Positions 30,100 to 42,645 are shown, numbered from the stretch's first letter. The stretch: DNA of 64,000 nt from Lytechinus pictus (GCF_037042905.1 NC_087261.1:12784217-12848216); one strand, 5' to 3'. Notes: generated from the letters alone by a model not told the origin. Numbers and translations: made by a program.

Positions 30100-30273
30100 G
30101 GGGGGTGTTTCATAAAGCTGTTCGTAAGATACGAATGACTTTACGCACGACTTGTGATCCTTTCTTGTGCTATGTGATATCCCTATATGTAATTGAGCTA
30201 TGACCTAAGAACATGTTCAAGTCGTGCGTAAAATCGTTCGTAACTTTACGAACGGCTTTATGAAACAGCCACC
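30100..30273. mobile_element. GTTTCATAAAG-type palindromic MITE
   Basis: Left end GGTGTTTCATAAAGCTGTTC, right end complementary (GGCTTTATGAAACAGCCACC). Arms carry TTTACGCACGACTTG and its complement. Relatives lie at about 35630-36722, 52205-52355, 52356-52515, 53390-53545 and 63618-63775. Confidence 0.75.
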
Positions 30274-30450
30274 AGGGGCGGATCCAGGAATTTTCAAAGC
30301 ATTTACCCGAAGAAAATTTGACAAGAAACAAAGAAAAAGGCAACACTTGTGTATGAAGGACATATTGCAATTAAAAATATATGCTGTGATTTTCAAGGGG
30401 GGGGGGGCACGAGCCGGATGTGCCCCCTCCCCCTGGATCCGTCAGTGACC
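30274..30450. repeat. Short inverted-end repeat (GGCGGATCCAGG)
   Basis: AGGGGCGGATCCAGGAAT at the left is mirrored by CCCCCTGGATCCGTCA at the right, with a G run in between. Probably a MITE copy. Confidence 0.5.
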
Positions 30451-30505
30451 GAAACATTTGATGACAGGAATTAATGTGGGGTTTCCTTCGATTTTTTTTT
30501 TCCAG

Positions 30506-30726
30506 GTACAGCAGATAATTCGAGCTGTCAAGATATTTTCGGATGGTATGAAGGCAATCTTTATTGTTACTTTGATGAGAGAGTCAACTTTTCTCGAGCA
30601 CTGACGAACTGTCGGAACATCAACTGGAAAGATCAGGAAGACGATCATTCTCCTGGTTTTTCCGATCTAGTGTCCATTCACAGTGATGGGGAGACGAACA
30701 TTATTTTGGACTTGTGCAAAGGAAAA
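30506..30726 (+). CDS. Lectin gene exon: first half of CTLD 1
   Basis: 221-bp exon, entry phase 1, exit phase 0, after 'ttttccag' and before GTAAGT. It encodes the N-terminal half of a C-type lectin-like domain: CQDIFGWYEGNLYCYFDERVN, SRALTNCRN, then DLVSIHSDGETNIILDLC. These are the first cysteine pair, first helix and the conserved 'LVSIHS.GE..' strand-helix region. It completes in frame with the exon at 37110. The 6.4-kb intron between them holds a SINE, a foldback element and other repeats. Confidence 0.88.
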
Positions 30727-30786
30727 GTAAGTACAATACGCCCCTGAAATAATTGTTAGGCTCATTTCAAGATAATTTGAATTGTG

Positions 30787-31075
30787 GGCGCGCCGTGGTC
30801 GAGTGGTTCTGACTCTAGCCTTTCAAACAGAGGGTCGTGGGTTCGAATCCTAGCCATGGCGTGTTTTCCTTCAGCAAGACACTATGCTCCAATCGACCCT
30901 TGCGAGGTGAATGGGTCCCCGGCAGGATTAATTCATTGAATGCACGAGCACTGAAAGGCAGCTCGAACTAAATCCGGTGTAATAATAATAGTAACAATAC
31001 TAACAGTAATAGTAAGAATAGATAGATAGATGGCGCTATACAAAATGCATATTATCATTATTATTGTATTTGTAT
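30787..31075 (+). repeat. tRNA-derived SINE, near complete
   Basis: A box GTGGTCGAGTGGTTC and B box GGTTCGAATCC, a body with 'GGGTCCCCGGCAGGATTAAT', and a tail of TAATAATA followed by GATAGATGGCGCTATA and ATT units. A reverse-oriented relative lies at 60003-60235. Confidence 0.8.
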
Positions 31076-31077
31076 GT

Positions 31078-31083
31078 ATTTCC
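31078..31083. repeat. Foldback target duplication, left
   Basis: ATTTCC directly before the foldback element; the same six bases follow its other end (34549-34554). Confidence 0.7.
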
Positions 31084-34000
31084 TATGAGGCGCCGAATGT
31101 ACCAATATTATATAGAACAATTATTTGTTATATAATCATTATTTATTAAATAATAACTATTATTTATATATAATTTACATTTTATTTGTAAATAACTACT
31201 ATTATATAAAATATCATTTCTAATTATTTATATATAATTCCAAGTAATACTTCATTATTTGTAAATAATAATAGTTCGACATTCCATTATTTATAAATAA
31301 TGATTATTTGTTTTTCATTATTTATAAATAATGATTATTTGTTTTTCATTATTTATAAATAATGATTATTTGTTTTTCATTATTTATAAATAATGATTAT
31401 TTGTTTTTCATTATTTACAAATAATGATTATTTGTTTTTCATTATTTATAAATAATGATTATTTGTTTTTCATTATTTATAAATAATTTGTTGAGTTTTC
31501 CATTATTTATAAATAAAGATTATTTGTTAAATAATGAAATATCTACTTCATTATTTATAAATAATAATTTTGTTTCAATATCCCATTATCTATAAATAAT
31601 CATTATTTATAAACAATTTTTACAGTTTGCCATTATATACAAATAATCATTATTTATATACAAATAACCATTATTTATTAAATAATGCCATTATTTATTA
31701 AATAATGCCATTATTTATTAAATAATGCCATTATTTATTAAATAATGCCATTATTTATTAAATAATGGAAAACTCGCTATAACATGCAAATGTGGGACCG
31801 CCCATGATATGAATATTCATGATGCGATTTCCTTTTTCGTGATTTTTCTTCACAAATTTTTGTCCATTTCCTCTTCATAATGACATTTCTTGAAGCAATT
31901 TTCTAGGGATATGGTCTGATTGTAATATTCTTCATTTTCTATATAACTTCGTCTTCGTAGTAATATCAAAAAGTGTAATTTTATACGATTTTTCCTACAG
32001 TTCACAATCCCCATAGGCGCGCGTGTACGGTAGGGACAACCGGTGAATCGACGGAGCGCTCTTCATCGAAATACTACGTTGGTTGGTCCCCGGAAGTGGC
32101 GGGCGGAATTTAGCCCGAATCCTCGATGGAAGTCGATCAAGTGCATATGAGCTGAGAGAGTGAAATGTCAGTGTACTTGTACAGGCCCTTCTACTTTTTA
32201 TAAATATTTCTTGTTGCTTTTTTTGTTAAGTTAATTTTTCCTGGTGTAGAGATAAGTTTCAGTTCTAATAATGCACTTCAAATACATTTTGGAGTGTCTG
32301 TTTGAGGCGTTTGGGGCGATTTCACCCTGGCCCCAAAATGCTCGCAACGACAATACGGGGGCATGATGACCCCTAAATTTAAAAAAACTTATTTTTCTAT
32401 TGAAAATTATCACAAAATTCACCAAAAGTGTGCACGAAAGCCTTCGTATTTCACTTTTAAAACTCCAAAAAGTGCCCAAATGACAAGCTTGGTCGCTTCG
32501 CTGTGTCGCTTTCAACTTTAGAACGTTTACGCGTCTGCTCCCCCCCCCCCTCCTCCGAAAGAAATTCTGTATACGGCCATGCTCTAAAGAGCCTAGCACA
32601 TTGATTTATGTATACTTTCATTTTCATTATTTTTATCACATTATCATCATGGCCTTACACATAATTTTTACCAGGGGGGGGGGGGGGGAGCAGCTAGGAC
32701 GCGCGTAAAGTTTCTCAAAAAAATCTTGAAAGCGAGACAGCGACGCGACCAAGCTCAAATGACAAGCTTGGTCGCTTCGCTTTCTCAAGATTTTTATGAG
32801 AAAGTTTACGCGCGTCCTGCTCTCCCCACCCCCCCCCCGGAAAAAATTCTGCGTAAGGCCATGATAATAATGAGATAAAAATAATGAAAATGAAGTATAC
32901 ATAAATCAATGTGCCAGGCTCTTTAGAGCATGGCCGTATACAGAATTTCTTTCGGAGGAGGGGGGGGGGGGGGGGAAGCAGACGCGTAAACTTTCTCAAG
33001 TTGAAAGCGACACAGCGAAGCGACCAAGCTTGTCATTTGGGCACTTTTTGGAGTTTTAAAAGTGAAATACGAAGGCTTTCGTGCACACTTTTGGTGAATT
33101 TTGTGATAATTTTCAATAGAAAAATAAGTTTTTAAAAAATTAGGGGTCATCATGCCCCCTTATTGTCGTTGCGAGCATTTTGGGGCCAGGGTGAAATCGC
33201 CCCAAACGCCTCAAACAGACACTCCAAAATGTATTTGAAGTGCATTATTAGAACTGAAACTTATCTCTACACCAGGAAAAATTAACTTCACAAAAAAAGC
33301 AACAAGAAATATATATAAAAAGTAGAAGGGCCTGTACAAGTACACTGATATTTCACTCTCTCAGCTCATATGCACTTGATCGACTTCCATCGAGGATTCG
33401 GGCTAAATTCCGCCCGCCACTTCCGGGGACCAACCAACGTAGTATTTCGATGAAGAGCACTCCGTCGATTCACCGGTTGTCCCTACCGTACACGCGCGCC
33501 TATGGGGATTGTGAACTGTAGGAAAAATCGTATAAAATTACACTTTTTGATATTTGTACGAAGACGAAGTTATATAGAAAATCAAGAATATTACAATCAG
33601 ACCATATCCCTAGAAAATTGCTTCAAGAAATGTCATTATGAAGAGGAAATGGACAAAAATTTGTGAAGCGGAAAAATCACGAAAAAGGAAATCGCATCAT
33701 GAATATTCATATCATGGGCGGTCCCACATTTGCATGTTATAGCGAGTTTTCCATTATTTAATAAATAATGGCATTATTTAATAAATAATGGCATTATTTA
33801 ATAAATAATGGTTATTTGTATATATATAATGATTATTTGTATATAATGGCAAACTGTAAAAATTGTTTATAAATAATGATTATTTATAAATAATGGGATA
33901 TTGAAACAAAATTATTATTTATAAATAATGAAGTAGATATTTCATTATTTAACAAATAATCTTTATTTATAAATAATGGAAAACTCGAACATTAAATAAT

Positions 34001-34548
34001 GATTATTTATAAATAATGAGAATAATGGTGCACTCGAAAAAAATATTTATAAATAATGAAGTAGACGTTTTCATTATTTAACAAAATATTATAAATAATG
34101 GAAAACTCGACAAATTATTTATAAATAATGAAAAACAAATAATCATTATTTATAAATAATGAAAAACAAATAATAATTATTTGTAAATAATGAAAAACAA
34201 ATAATCATTATTTATAAATAATGAAAAACAAATAATCATTATTTATAAATAATGAAAAACAAATAATCATTATTTATAAATAATGAAAAACAAATAATCA
34301 TTATTTATAAATAATGAAAAACAAATAATCATTATTTATAAATAATGGAATGTCGAACTATTATTATTTACAAATAATGAAGTATTACTTGGAATTATAT
34401 ATAAATAATTAGAAATGATATTTTATATAATAGTAGTTATTTACAAATAAAATGTAAATTATATATAAATAATAGTTATTATTTAATAAATAATGATTAT
34501 ATAACAAATAATTGTTCTATATAATATTGGTACATTCGGCGCCTCATA
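31084..34548. mobile_element. 3.5-kb foldback element
   Basis: An inverted repeat covering the whole element: starts TATGAGGCGCCGAATG and ends with the complement, with a centre near 32780. The outer 700 bp of each arm is built of AT-rich units containing the palindrome ATTATTTATAAATAAT and TTTGTTTTTC spacers. The inner parts of the arms (about 31790-32700 and 32900-33720) are unique-looking mirror sequence. No transposase frame is present; G/C runs near 32540, 32680, 32830 and 32960 mark further repeat ends at the centre. Confidence 0.88.
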
Positions 34549-34654
34549 ATTTCCTGTCTATCTCATGTGTATTCGGGAGTCGTAACGTTTAATCATATTG
34601 ATAGAAAAATTTGAATTGAATTCATTAGATTTCCATTAGTATTTTTAAACAAAG

Positions 34655-35560
34655 TCAAAGTTTGTGGTGTGTATTGACCATCAACCAATCCCGTAGCACC
34701 CTCCGGAAGCAATTGCGTTTGACGCACCCCCACAGGGGCCGCGGAAGCGGGGGGCTGGGGGGGGCTTCAGCCCCCCCCCCCCCCCCCAACTTTTTTTTCC
34801 AAAACCGTGTACAAAAACGTAAAAATGACCATAGGATTGTGATTTTTTGCATGATCAGCCCCCCACTTTTGGCTCAGCCCCCCACTTTGAAAACCGTTCC
34901 GCGGCCCCTGCGGCCCAAACAACAACAAACAAACGTAAGTTACAAATGTGTATGGTCTGCATTGACCATCAACCAATCCCGTATGGCCCTTTGGAAGTAA
35001 TTCCGTTTGACGCACCCCCAAAACAACAACAAACAAACGCCAGTTACAAATGCGCATAGTGTGCATTGACCATCAACCAATTCCGTAGCACCCTCCGGAA
35101 GCAATTGCGTTTGACGCACCCCCAAAACAACGACAAACAAACGCAAGTTACAAAAGCGCATAGTGTGCATTGACCATCAACCAATTCCGTCGCACCCTCC
35201 GGAAGATATTGCGTTTGACGCGGACGCGGAAGCGGGGGGGGGGGGGGGGGGCTTCAGCCCCCCCTCTCCCACTTTTTTCCAAAACCGTGTACAAAAACGT
35301 AAAAATGACCATAGGATTGTGATTTTTTGCATGATCAGCTCCCCCCCACTTTTGGCTCAGCCCCCCCCCCCCACTTTGAAAACCGTTCCGCGGCCCCTGC
35401 CCCAAACACCAACAAACAAATGCAAGTTAAAAATGCGTATGGTGTGCATTGACCATCAACCAATCCCATAGCACCCTTCGGACGCAAAATTTGCGCTTGA
35501 GGCACCCCCAACAACAACAAACAAACGCACGTTAAAAATGTGCCCGTCTGATTGGTTGAT
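34655..35560 (+). repeat. Tandem 110-120 bp units with C-run repeat
   Basis: 'GCATTGACCATCAACCAAT' recurs at about 34672, 34960, 35061, 35168 and 35446, each followed by '...GCGTTTGACGCACCCCC'. Between them lie two copies of a repeat reading 'CCAAAACCGTGTACAAAAAC' with C runs; this second repeat also occurs at 42030-42150 and, inverted in part, at 63770-63900. Confidence 0.75.
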
Positions 35561-35627
35561 AATCCCGCTGCGATTCGTTTTAGGAGTTGTGTTAGATTGC
35601 AATTCTTCTGCAACGTGCCAATGGCGC

Positions 35628-36722
35628 GTGGGTGTTTCACAAAGCTAGGTTTAAGTTTCGAGTGACTTTAAGAACTACGGGTGATCCTTTCTTAAAGGAC
35701 AAGTCCACCCCAACAAAAAGTTGATTTGAAAAAAAGGAGAAAAATCCAACAAGCAAAACACTGAAAACTTCATCAAAATTGGATGTAAAATAAGAAAGTT
35801 ATGACATTAATTTCACAAAACAGTTATATGCACATCCTCGTAGGTATGCAAATTGGCAGACTGATGACGTCATCCACTCACTATTTCTTTTGTATTTTAT
35901 TAAATGAAATATGAAATATTCTTATTTTCTCCTCCTTGTCAAGTGAAACAAAGTTTTATTTCTCCCTGAACATGTAGAATTACCATTATTTTAACAGTTT
36001 ATGGTTAAGTTAAGTTGGTCCTTTCTTGTCAAATCTGTGTAAAAATTGAAATATTGTATAATTCAAAAAAAAAAATAGTGAGTGATGGACATCATCGACT
36101 CTCTCATTTGCATATTGCTGAGTTGTGCATTTAACTGTTTTGTGAAATATAATCAAAACTTAAAAATGTCATAACTTTCTTATTTTACATCCGATTTCGA
36201 TGAAATTTGCAGCATATGTTTGTTTGATTTTTCTCTATCGACTCAAATCAACAATTTTTTTGGGGTGGACTTGACCTTTAAGAATATTTTGTGAACTTCA
36301 TACTTATCCACGGTAGTGTTGATTATTTAAAAGTCAATATTTAATTTTGTATATAGTGTATATACATTTGTGTTACAGTGTTTATATCTTTATAAATTTA
36401 TAGGATTTTGCTGATTATTTTACTCTACTTATATCATATTACCCGTGTATAAGATTTTGATAGGGGGTCTACATCTTACAAGCTTTGCTTTTCAGTAGGC
36501 CCCTCCACTTTTTTCATTTCATTGTAAAAATGATTTATTACGAAATGTACTTTGAGGATTTGTGGAATATGAATATATCAATTAAATATAACAAAATAAA
36601 TAAAATAAAATAAGTAGCAAATCAACTCCAAGGGAAATCTTGTGTTGTATCACGTACCACAAGAAAGGACCCCCAGTCGTCGTTAAGTCGCTAGTAACCT
36701 ACGAACACTTTATGAAACACAC
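35628..36722. mobile_element. Outer MITE split by a TTAA element
   Basis: The left half (GTGTTTCACAAAGCTAGG..., to 35695) and the right half (to ...CTTTATGAAACACAC at 36722) belong to the GTTTCATAAAG family. The TTAA element at 35696-36277 sits inside. Right of it, about 36290-36630 is extra AT-rich sequence. Confidence 0.55.
35696..36277. mobile_element. TTAA-flanked MITE, copy 2
   Basis: 582 bp with inverted ends AGGACAAGTCCACCCCAACA; TTAA on both sides (35692-35695, 36278-36281). Internal 'AAAATAAGAAAGTTATGACAT' is close to wording in the other TTAA elements. Confidence 0.8.
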
Positions 36723-37109
36723 AACAGATGCCTAGGGTATACAGAGTATGCAAAATCGAAATGATATCACATTGCGTTTTTTCTAATGTAAAATTATGAA
36801 TGTTCTGTTATGATGCATTTGTCATAGAGTGTGTAAATCAATATGCGTTTTCAATGCCTCGGCTCAGAATAAGTGATCAGAAATTGAACAAGAAAAGCGT
36901 TGTGTTAATCCCCTTTTTTGTTGCTCATCTGAATTTGCTTGAAGAAAGGCTAGGTGTGATGGGAGTCCTGATCATTATTTCTTTCTTAAAAAGATAAAAA
37001 AAATTATGCTTGAAGAGTAAATTGGTCAGTCTGTTGGCCGCCTTCCCTACGCAATCTCGAATCCGACATTTTGTAGGCCTACGTCAATGCAAATTTCTTC
37101 TATATATAG
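36723..37109 (+). other. Intron before CTLD exon, nothing recognised
   Basis: AT-rich intron ending in the acceptor 'tatatatag'. Short frames show no family features. Confidence 0.5.
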
Positions 37110-37601
37110 GCTTGCCAAAATCAGAATCAATGGATAGGACTTTATCAACCAACCCCAGAAGGTGCCTTTGAATGGTCGGATGGAACGGAGGTGAACTACA
37201 CTGCATGGTTTCCTTTGCAACCGGATAATAACATCCCTCATCTCCCAAATTCTTCAGAAGACTGTGCTTATATTTGGAAGAAGAAATATCTCACTTCTTC
37301 TAGTGAGCCCAAATCCTTGAACGACTCCGCTGTAAAATTCACGAAGCAATATATAGGACCAGGAAAGTGGAACGATAACGAATGTTCCGCTACTATGGCC
37401 TACGTTTGCAAGATAACCTTCCTATGTCCTAGGCCTTGGGTGTTTTTCCAGGGTAATTGTTATCGTCATCATAAGAAGGGCGTCAGCTTTACTCAAGCCG
37501 TGACGAATTGCAGGAACACTGACAAGTCCAAAGGCCAACCTGATCTCGTATCTATCCACAGCGACGAGGAAATGAACTTCGTTGCCAGTCTCTGTATAAA
37601 G
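37110..37601 (+). CDS. Lectin gene exon: end of CTLD 1 and start of CTLD 2
   Basis: 492-bp exon, phase 0 both ends, between 'tatatatag' and GTAACT. It completes CTLD 1 with WIGLYQPTPEGAFEWSDGT, then LQPDNN, SEDCAYIW, and KWNDNEC...YVCK. The QPD triplet followed by WND is the calcium/sugar-binding signature; QPD usually marks galactose-type binding. From residue 110 or so it starts CTLD 2: FLCPRPWVFFQGNCYRHH, AVTNCRN, DLVSIHSDEEMNF. Exon sharing by two CTLDs suggests a tandem domain duplication with a common intron position. Confidence 0.9.
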
Positions 37602-37612
37602 GTAACTTTACA

Positions 37613-38712
37613 TGATAGGGGGGCACTTCCATTGACGAGTGGATACCATGCGCGACCATGGGGTCTCGAAAAGCACCCTAGATTAAACAAGTATTTTCCA
37701 TGAAAATGCACCCCTTAACAAGTATTGGCGTATGAAACCCTACCCTTAATAAGTTTTGGAAGCAAAACGATACCCTTGGCAAGTATTCTCTGAATTGAAC
37801 CCCTAAACAAGTCCCGGGGGGGGGGGCACTTACATTGACGAGTGGATACCATGCGCGACCAAAAAGACACGTAAAAATATGTCTTTTTCAAGATAATAAC
37901 GGTGTCAAAAACATTATAATGGAAAAAGGGTATCTATTTCGCCAGGAAAGCTACGTGTTTAGAATTTGCGAGGGTATAAAAATCAAGACTAAAATGTTTT
38001 ATAAAGGATGTACTCTTTGCTCCAGGAGTCAATACTACGTGTTTAGAGTATATGATTTGCGTGAGTTGGGCTGTTCTAAACCCAATGATGTAGGTAAAGG
38101 TAAAACCGACGACCGACGTCCGTGACATACCGCTGTACTTGTTTATGGGTTCAAATCAGGGAATACTTCCCGATAGTATCGCATTGTTTCCAATACTTGT
38201 TAAGGGTAGGGTTTCACACGCCAATACTTGTTAAGGGTGCAATTTCAGAATATGGAAAATACGTGTTTATGGTGCTTTTTGAGATCTCATGGTCGCGCAT
38301 GGTATCCACTCGTGAATGGAAGTGCCCCCCCCCCCCCCGGGAAACAAGTACAGCGATATTTTAATTGTTACATGTCACGGACTTCGGTCGTGGGTTTCAC
38401 CTTTAGCTACATCATTGGGTTTAGTACGGCCCCACCTCCCATACCTCGTGCAAATCGGACTCTAAACACGTAGTATTGACTGTTGGGCAAAAGTACATCC
38501 TTTATTAAAGATTTTAGTCTTTTTTATACCCTCGAAAAATTTGACCATAAACACGTAGCTTTCCGAGCTAAATAGATACCCCTTTTCATTATTGTAGTGT
38601 TTTTGACACCACGTTACGTACGTAACGTGCCCTGTCTTGAAAAGGACATCCTTTTTACGTGTTTTTTTTTTGGGTCACGCATGGTATCCACTCGTCAATA
38701 CAAGTGCCCCCG
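37613..38712. mobile_element. Nested MITEs with GGGGGCACTT ends
   Basis: 'GACGAGTGGATACCATGCGC' at about 37635 and 37838 is mirrored by 'GCGCATGGTATCCACTCGT' near 38295 and a variant near 38680. Inner words such as 'ACACGTAGCTTTCC'/'GGAAAGCTACGTGT' pair across a centre near 38230. Two overlapping inverted-repeat elements of the same family best explain this. Confidence 0.7.
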
Positions 38713-39166
38713 GAATATGATCCAATAACCTTTAAGTTTATGTCCACTTCTTAGAAGTACAATGACTTTGTCGTCATGGTGACATAAGATAGTTTGCCAA
38801 GTCGACTACTAGAAAGTTTCATAACTCGGATGCAGATCAAGCATGGTCCATTAGGTGGAAGGATAGTGAAACATTTCCTCAACACTTTCCGCGATCGGCT
38901 GTTCGAAGAAGAGCTGTTAGCTTTATGTTTACAAAATTATGTATTTCATAAGGACTAAAAGATGGTACAAGTGCAAAGCGCTATTAGACCTGAAAAAAAG
39001 GGAACATTCCTTTTTTTTAAATCATGAGCATGGTGCTTATCCATCAGCGTCAGCCGAAATTTTCTGTATAGTGACCTGAAAAATGTTGGTATCAATAACG
39101 CATAAAGCATTTTAACTTATTTGATGCAAGATAAAAGAGTGATTGGGAAGAAAATGCCTCGGTCAA
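38713..39166 (+). other. Intron, nothing recognised
   Basis: No coding segment or clear repeat end; 'GACTTTGTCGTCATGGTGACA' near 38765 has a weak relative near 47172. Confidence 0.4.
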
Positions 39167-39250
39167 GGGCCATACAGGGAATCGAACCCCGGACTTTCAT
39201 GATGTAGTCAGGTGCCTTAGACATCTGCCACGGCACTTTGCCACCTCGTA
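39167..39250 (-). repeat. tRNA-derived SINE head, reverse
   Basis: On the - strand: TGGCAAAGTGCCGTGGCAG, then GGGGTTCGATTCCC (B box). The tRNA fold is not intact; degenerate sequence flanks it. Confidence 0.5.
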
Positions 39251-40021
39251 TTAAAGGGAATCGATTGATGCAAGCGCAAAAAGCAAGCTGAAATTATTTA
39301 TACTGACCTGAAAAGGGGACAATTAACGGGATTAAGGACTGTTTGTAATCATAAACATGATTCATATCGTAGACAGCGGGGGTGGGAGTGCATCCCCAAT
39401 TTTCTGAGAGGGGGATGCGGTGTGCAATCATCTCCCAGGTTTCAAGGTGGGGAAAACCCCCGATATTCTTTATATGATATGAAGTTATTATCAGTATCAT
39501 AATCATTATAAATTTCATTGCTATTAGAACCACCATTAGTCCGGGAGCCAATTTTTATCTTCATATAGCAATAAAGTATGTATTCCCTTAGTAAGGAAAC
39601 GCACGTCTGGCTGGTCGTTAGTGGTGGGTGTGGTCAGGAGGGCGTTGAAAAAGAAAAAGAAAAAAAAATAGGCTAGCCTAGCTGAAAAAGAAACATCATG
39701 AAATCGGTGGGACATTGTCTTGCTTATTATTAGGGTCATTGAAAAATAATGCCAGACATAACTGAAAAGTTTATCAATCTTAAGGGACCTTTATACTAGC
39801 GTAATGCAAAAGTCAAACAGCGATGTATTATCTACATGTGTTTAGTGTCACACTTCAGACCCGGCTTAATATTGTGTTTGTGTTGAGAACCCGATGCACC
39901 AAAACTTCTGCATGCAGATGCAGAAATGGGCTGCTGATTGGGTTTGGGTGAGAATGTTAGAGGGCAGGGGTTGAGGGGGAAGGGTCGGGGATGGAAGAAC
40001 ATAAGGGACATGGTATGGTTC

Positions 40022-40335
40022 CATGACAATTGCTCCGCCGACATTTGCTTCGCCGACAATTGCTACGCAAAATACGACAACTGCTCCGCCGACAATTGCT
40101 CCGGACAGTTGCTCCGCCGACAATTGCTACGCAAAATACGACAACTGCTCCGCCGACAATTGCTCCGGACAGTTGCTCCGCCGACAGTTGCTCCGTCGAC
40201 ACTTGCTCCGCCGATATTTGCTCCGTCGACACTTGCTCCGCCGATATTTGCTCCGTCGACATCTGCTCCGCCGATAATTGCTCCGCCGACATCTGCTCCG
40301 ATTATACGACAATTGCTCCGCCGTCATGTGCTCAG
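40022..40335 (+). repeat. 15-bp minisatellite (TTGCTCCGCCGACAA)
   Basis: About 20 units of variants of TTGCTCCGCCGACAA. The unit length is a multiple of three and lacks stops in several frames, giving open frames on both strands that are not genes. Confidence 0.85.
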
Positions 40336-40987
40336 ATAACAAAATTGCACGAACATCTTACAAATTGTTCTGTTCTTATTATTCGTTAATTTTTTATTTA
40401 TTTATTTATTTCATTCTCCCCCATCATCACAGCTTTCTGCTTAAAAAAAAAACAAATTGTTCTCCCTGCCGCTGACACTTGACAAATTGTAACGCAGATT
40501 GTGAATCTGGATTTTTGTTCATATATTATTATCATTGGTTTCACTCCGGTCTTGAGCGGGGAGAGAATGTGGGGGGGGGGGGGGTGCTGGACACAATATC
40601 TCTTCTGCTTTCCAGCAACTTATACACCATACATTCGTGCGGGCTCCCCTCTCCTCTCTCTCTCGTTTTGTTCTTTCACGCCATTTATTTTCATTATCAG
40701 CATTATAATTTTTATCAATATTTTTATTACGTCTTGGGCCTTATCTACCCTTGCACCTTTTTTCTTTCAATTTGTTTCAATGATCATCACTGGCGTACAG
40801 ATGGGGGAGGGGCGTTCTAGGGGTCACGGATCCCCCATTCTCCCTATCAATGGAAAAAACGAATAAAGGAAAGGAAAATAAATGTCATCCTTGTCTGGCC
40901 ACCTCCATTTTTTGTTGTTGGCTCATTACGCTACTGGTGAGTCACTATAAAATTAGACTTCGGTTGTATTTTGTTCTATTCTGTGCA

Positions 40988-41203
40988 ATAGCGACAATAT
41001 AAATATATTTTGATAAATGAATATATGTATGTATCTCTCTCATAACGTCTAAACAAATAAAGTTGTTTTTAAAAGACAATAATATATATACCAGTAATAT
41101 ATATTATTGTATTTTAAAAACAACATTATTTGTTTAGACGTTATGAGAGAGATACATACATATATCCATTTATTAAAATATATTCATATTGTCGCTATTG
41201 TCC
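40988..41203. repeat. 215-bp hairpin
   Basis: Near-perfect palindrome: 'CAATAGCGACAATATAAATA' at the left, 'ATATTGTCGCTATTG' at the right, with the centre in ATATATACCAGTAATATATA near 41095. Confidence 0.85.
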
Positions 41204-41230
41204 CTTTTCTGGTAAATATATCCAAAATAT

Positions 41231-41430
41231 TCAATCAGCGCATCATGCTCTCATTTCTTTTACGAGATATCTCCCCCCAGGTATGCTTCATGTTTACAAT
41301 AAAAAAATGCGTAGAAATAGAAAGGGGAGATTTATACGCATTTTTTTAAATTGTAAACATGAAGCATACCTCGGGGGGGGGGGGGGGATCTCGTAAAAGA
41401 AATGAGAGTGCGATGCGCTAATTGAATATT
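41231..41430. repeat. 200-bp hairpin
   Basis: 'TGCTCTCATTTCTTTTACGA' pairs with 'TCGTAAAAGAAATGAGAGTG'; 'GGTATGCTTCATGTTTACAA' pairs with 'TTGTAAACATGAAGCATACC'. C and G runs follow inside each arm. It lies directly after the previous hairpin. Confidence 0.85.
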
Positions 41431-42299
41431 TTAATTATCTTTTTTCTATCAGTGAAGAATACAATCATGATCAACATAAAACACAAAATCAACTCACTAT
41501 TATATATATTATCATATTTATCTAAAAACCTACGGTGTATATGACATGATGTGGATGTGGAGACCAGAGCACTGTGTATACGAGAAGATATGGAAACCAG
41601 AGTGGAGGGGTGAGTCGAGAAGGTGACACGACATGTAGCCTTTCACAAGTTGGTATTTTCGTGAATATTAATTTTTACTTACTGAATGTCTTGGTCATGT
41701 TTGTGAGGGACAAAATTTGCCGACAGTAAACATTTTGCATGACTACAGTACAGGTTTTCGACAAATAAGTTGGGGTACCGTTGAATTTCACCTGGAGCAA
41801 ATATCTCCACTCCGGAGCATATTTAGCCAGAGCGATTTTGACGCTAAGAATGGGGTATATCTAAGTTTTTTTGTACTGTCATAATTATTACAAGAGCACG
41901 CGTATTTTTTTTCATTTTAATCACCAGTCACGTAATAACACTTATATACACAAAATGCCACTCCCATGAATAAGAATATCTATCCCTCCTTTGTGCTTAT
42001 CCCTCTCATTCTATTTCTTTCTATGTTATGTATCAGGGGCCGAAGCCCCCCACTTTTTTTTTCCAAAACCGTGTACAAAAACGTAAAAAAGATCATATGA
42101 TTGTGATTTTTAGCATGGTCAGCCCCCCATTTTGAAAACCGTTCCGCGGCCCCTGTGTATGTCATGCAAGCATTGTTTAAATTTACTTTGCAATATATTA
42201 TAATATACAAAAATGGAAATTGACGTCTTCAGCCTGTGCTACAATTGTTATGCGCATGAAAGTACGAATAAATAAATAAATAAATAGTCGTCGCATTAT

Positions 42300-42645
42300 C
42301 GGAGCAATTTACGGCGGAGCCATTTTCGGCGGAGCAGATGTCGGTGGAGCAAATATTGACGGAGCAGATTTTGGCGGAGCAGATATCGGCGGTGGAGCAA
42401 ATATCGGCGGAGCAATTGTCGTATAATCAGAGCAGATGTCGGCGGAGCAATTTTCGGCGGAGCAGATGTCGACGGAGCAAATATCGGCGGAGCAAGTGTC
42501 GACGGAGCAAATATCAGCGGAGCAAGTGTCGACGGAGCAACTGTCGGCGGAGCAACTGTCCGGAGCAATTGTCGGCGGAGCAGTTGTCGTATTTTGCGTA
42601 GCAATTGTCGGCGGAGCAGATGTCGGCGGAGCAATTGTCGGGTCA
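42300..42645 (-). repeat. 15-bp minisatellite, inverted copy
   Basis: Variants of the complement, GGAGCAATTGTCGGC. Same unit as 40022-40335 in the opposite direction, 2 kb away. Confidence 0.85.

Noticed and set aside
34655..35640. Open frames of 65-112 codons with proline/glycine runs
   Set aside because: They arise from C/G runs and tandem 110-120-bp repeats.
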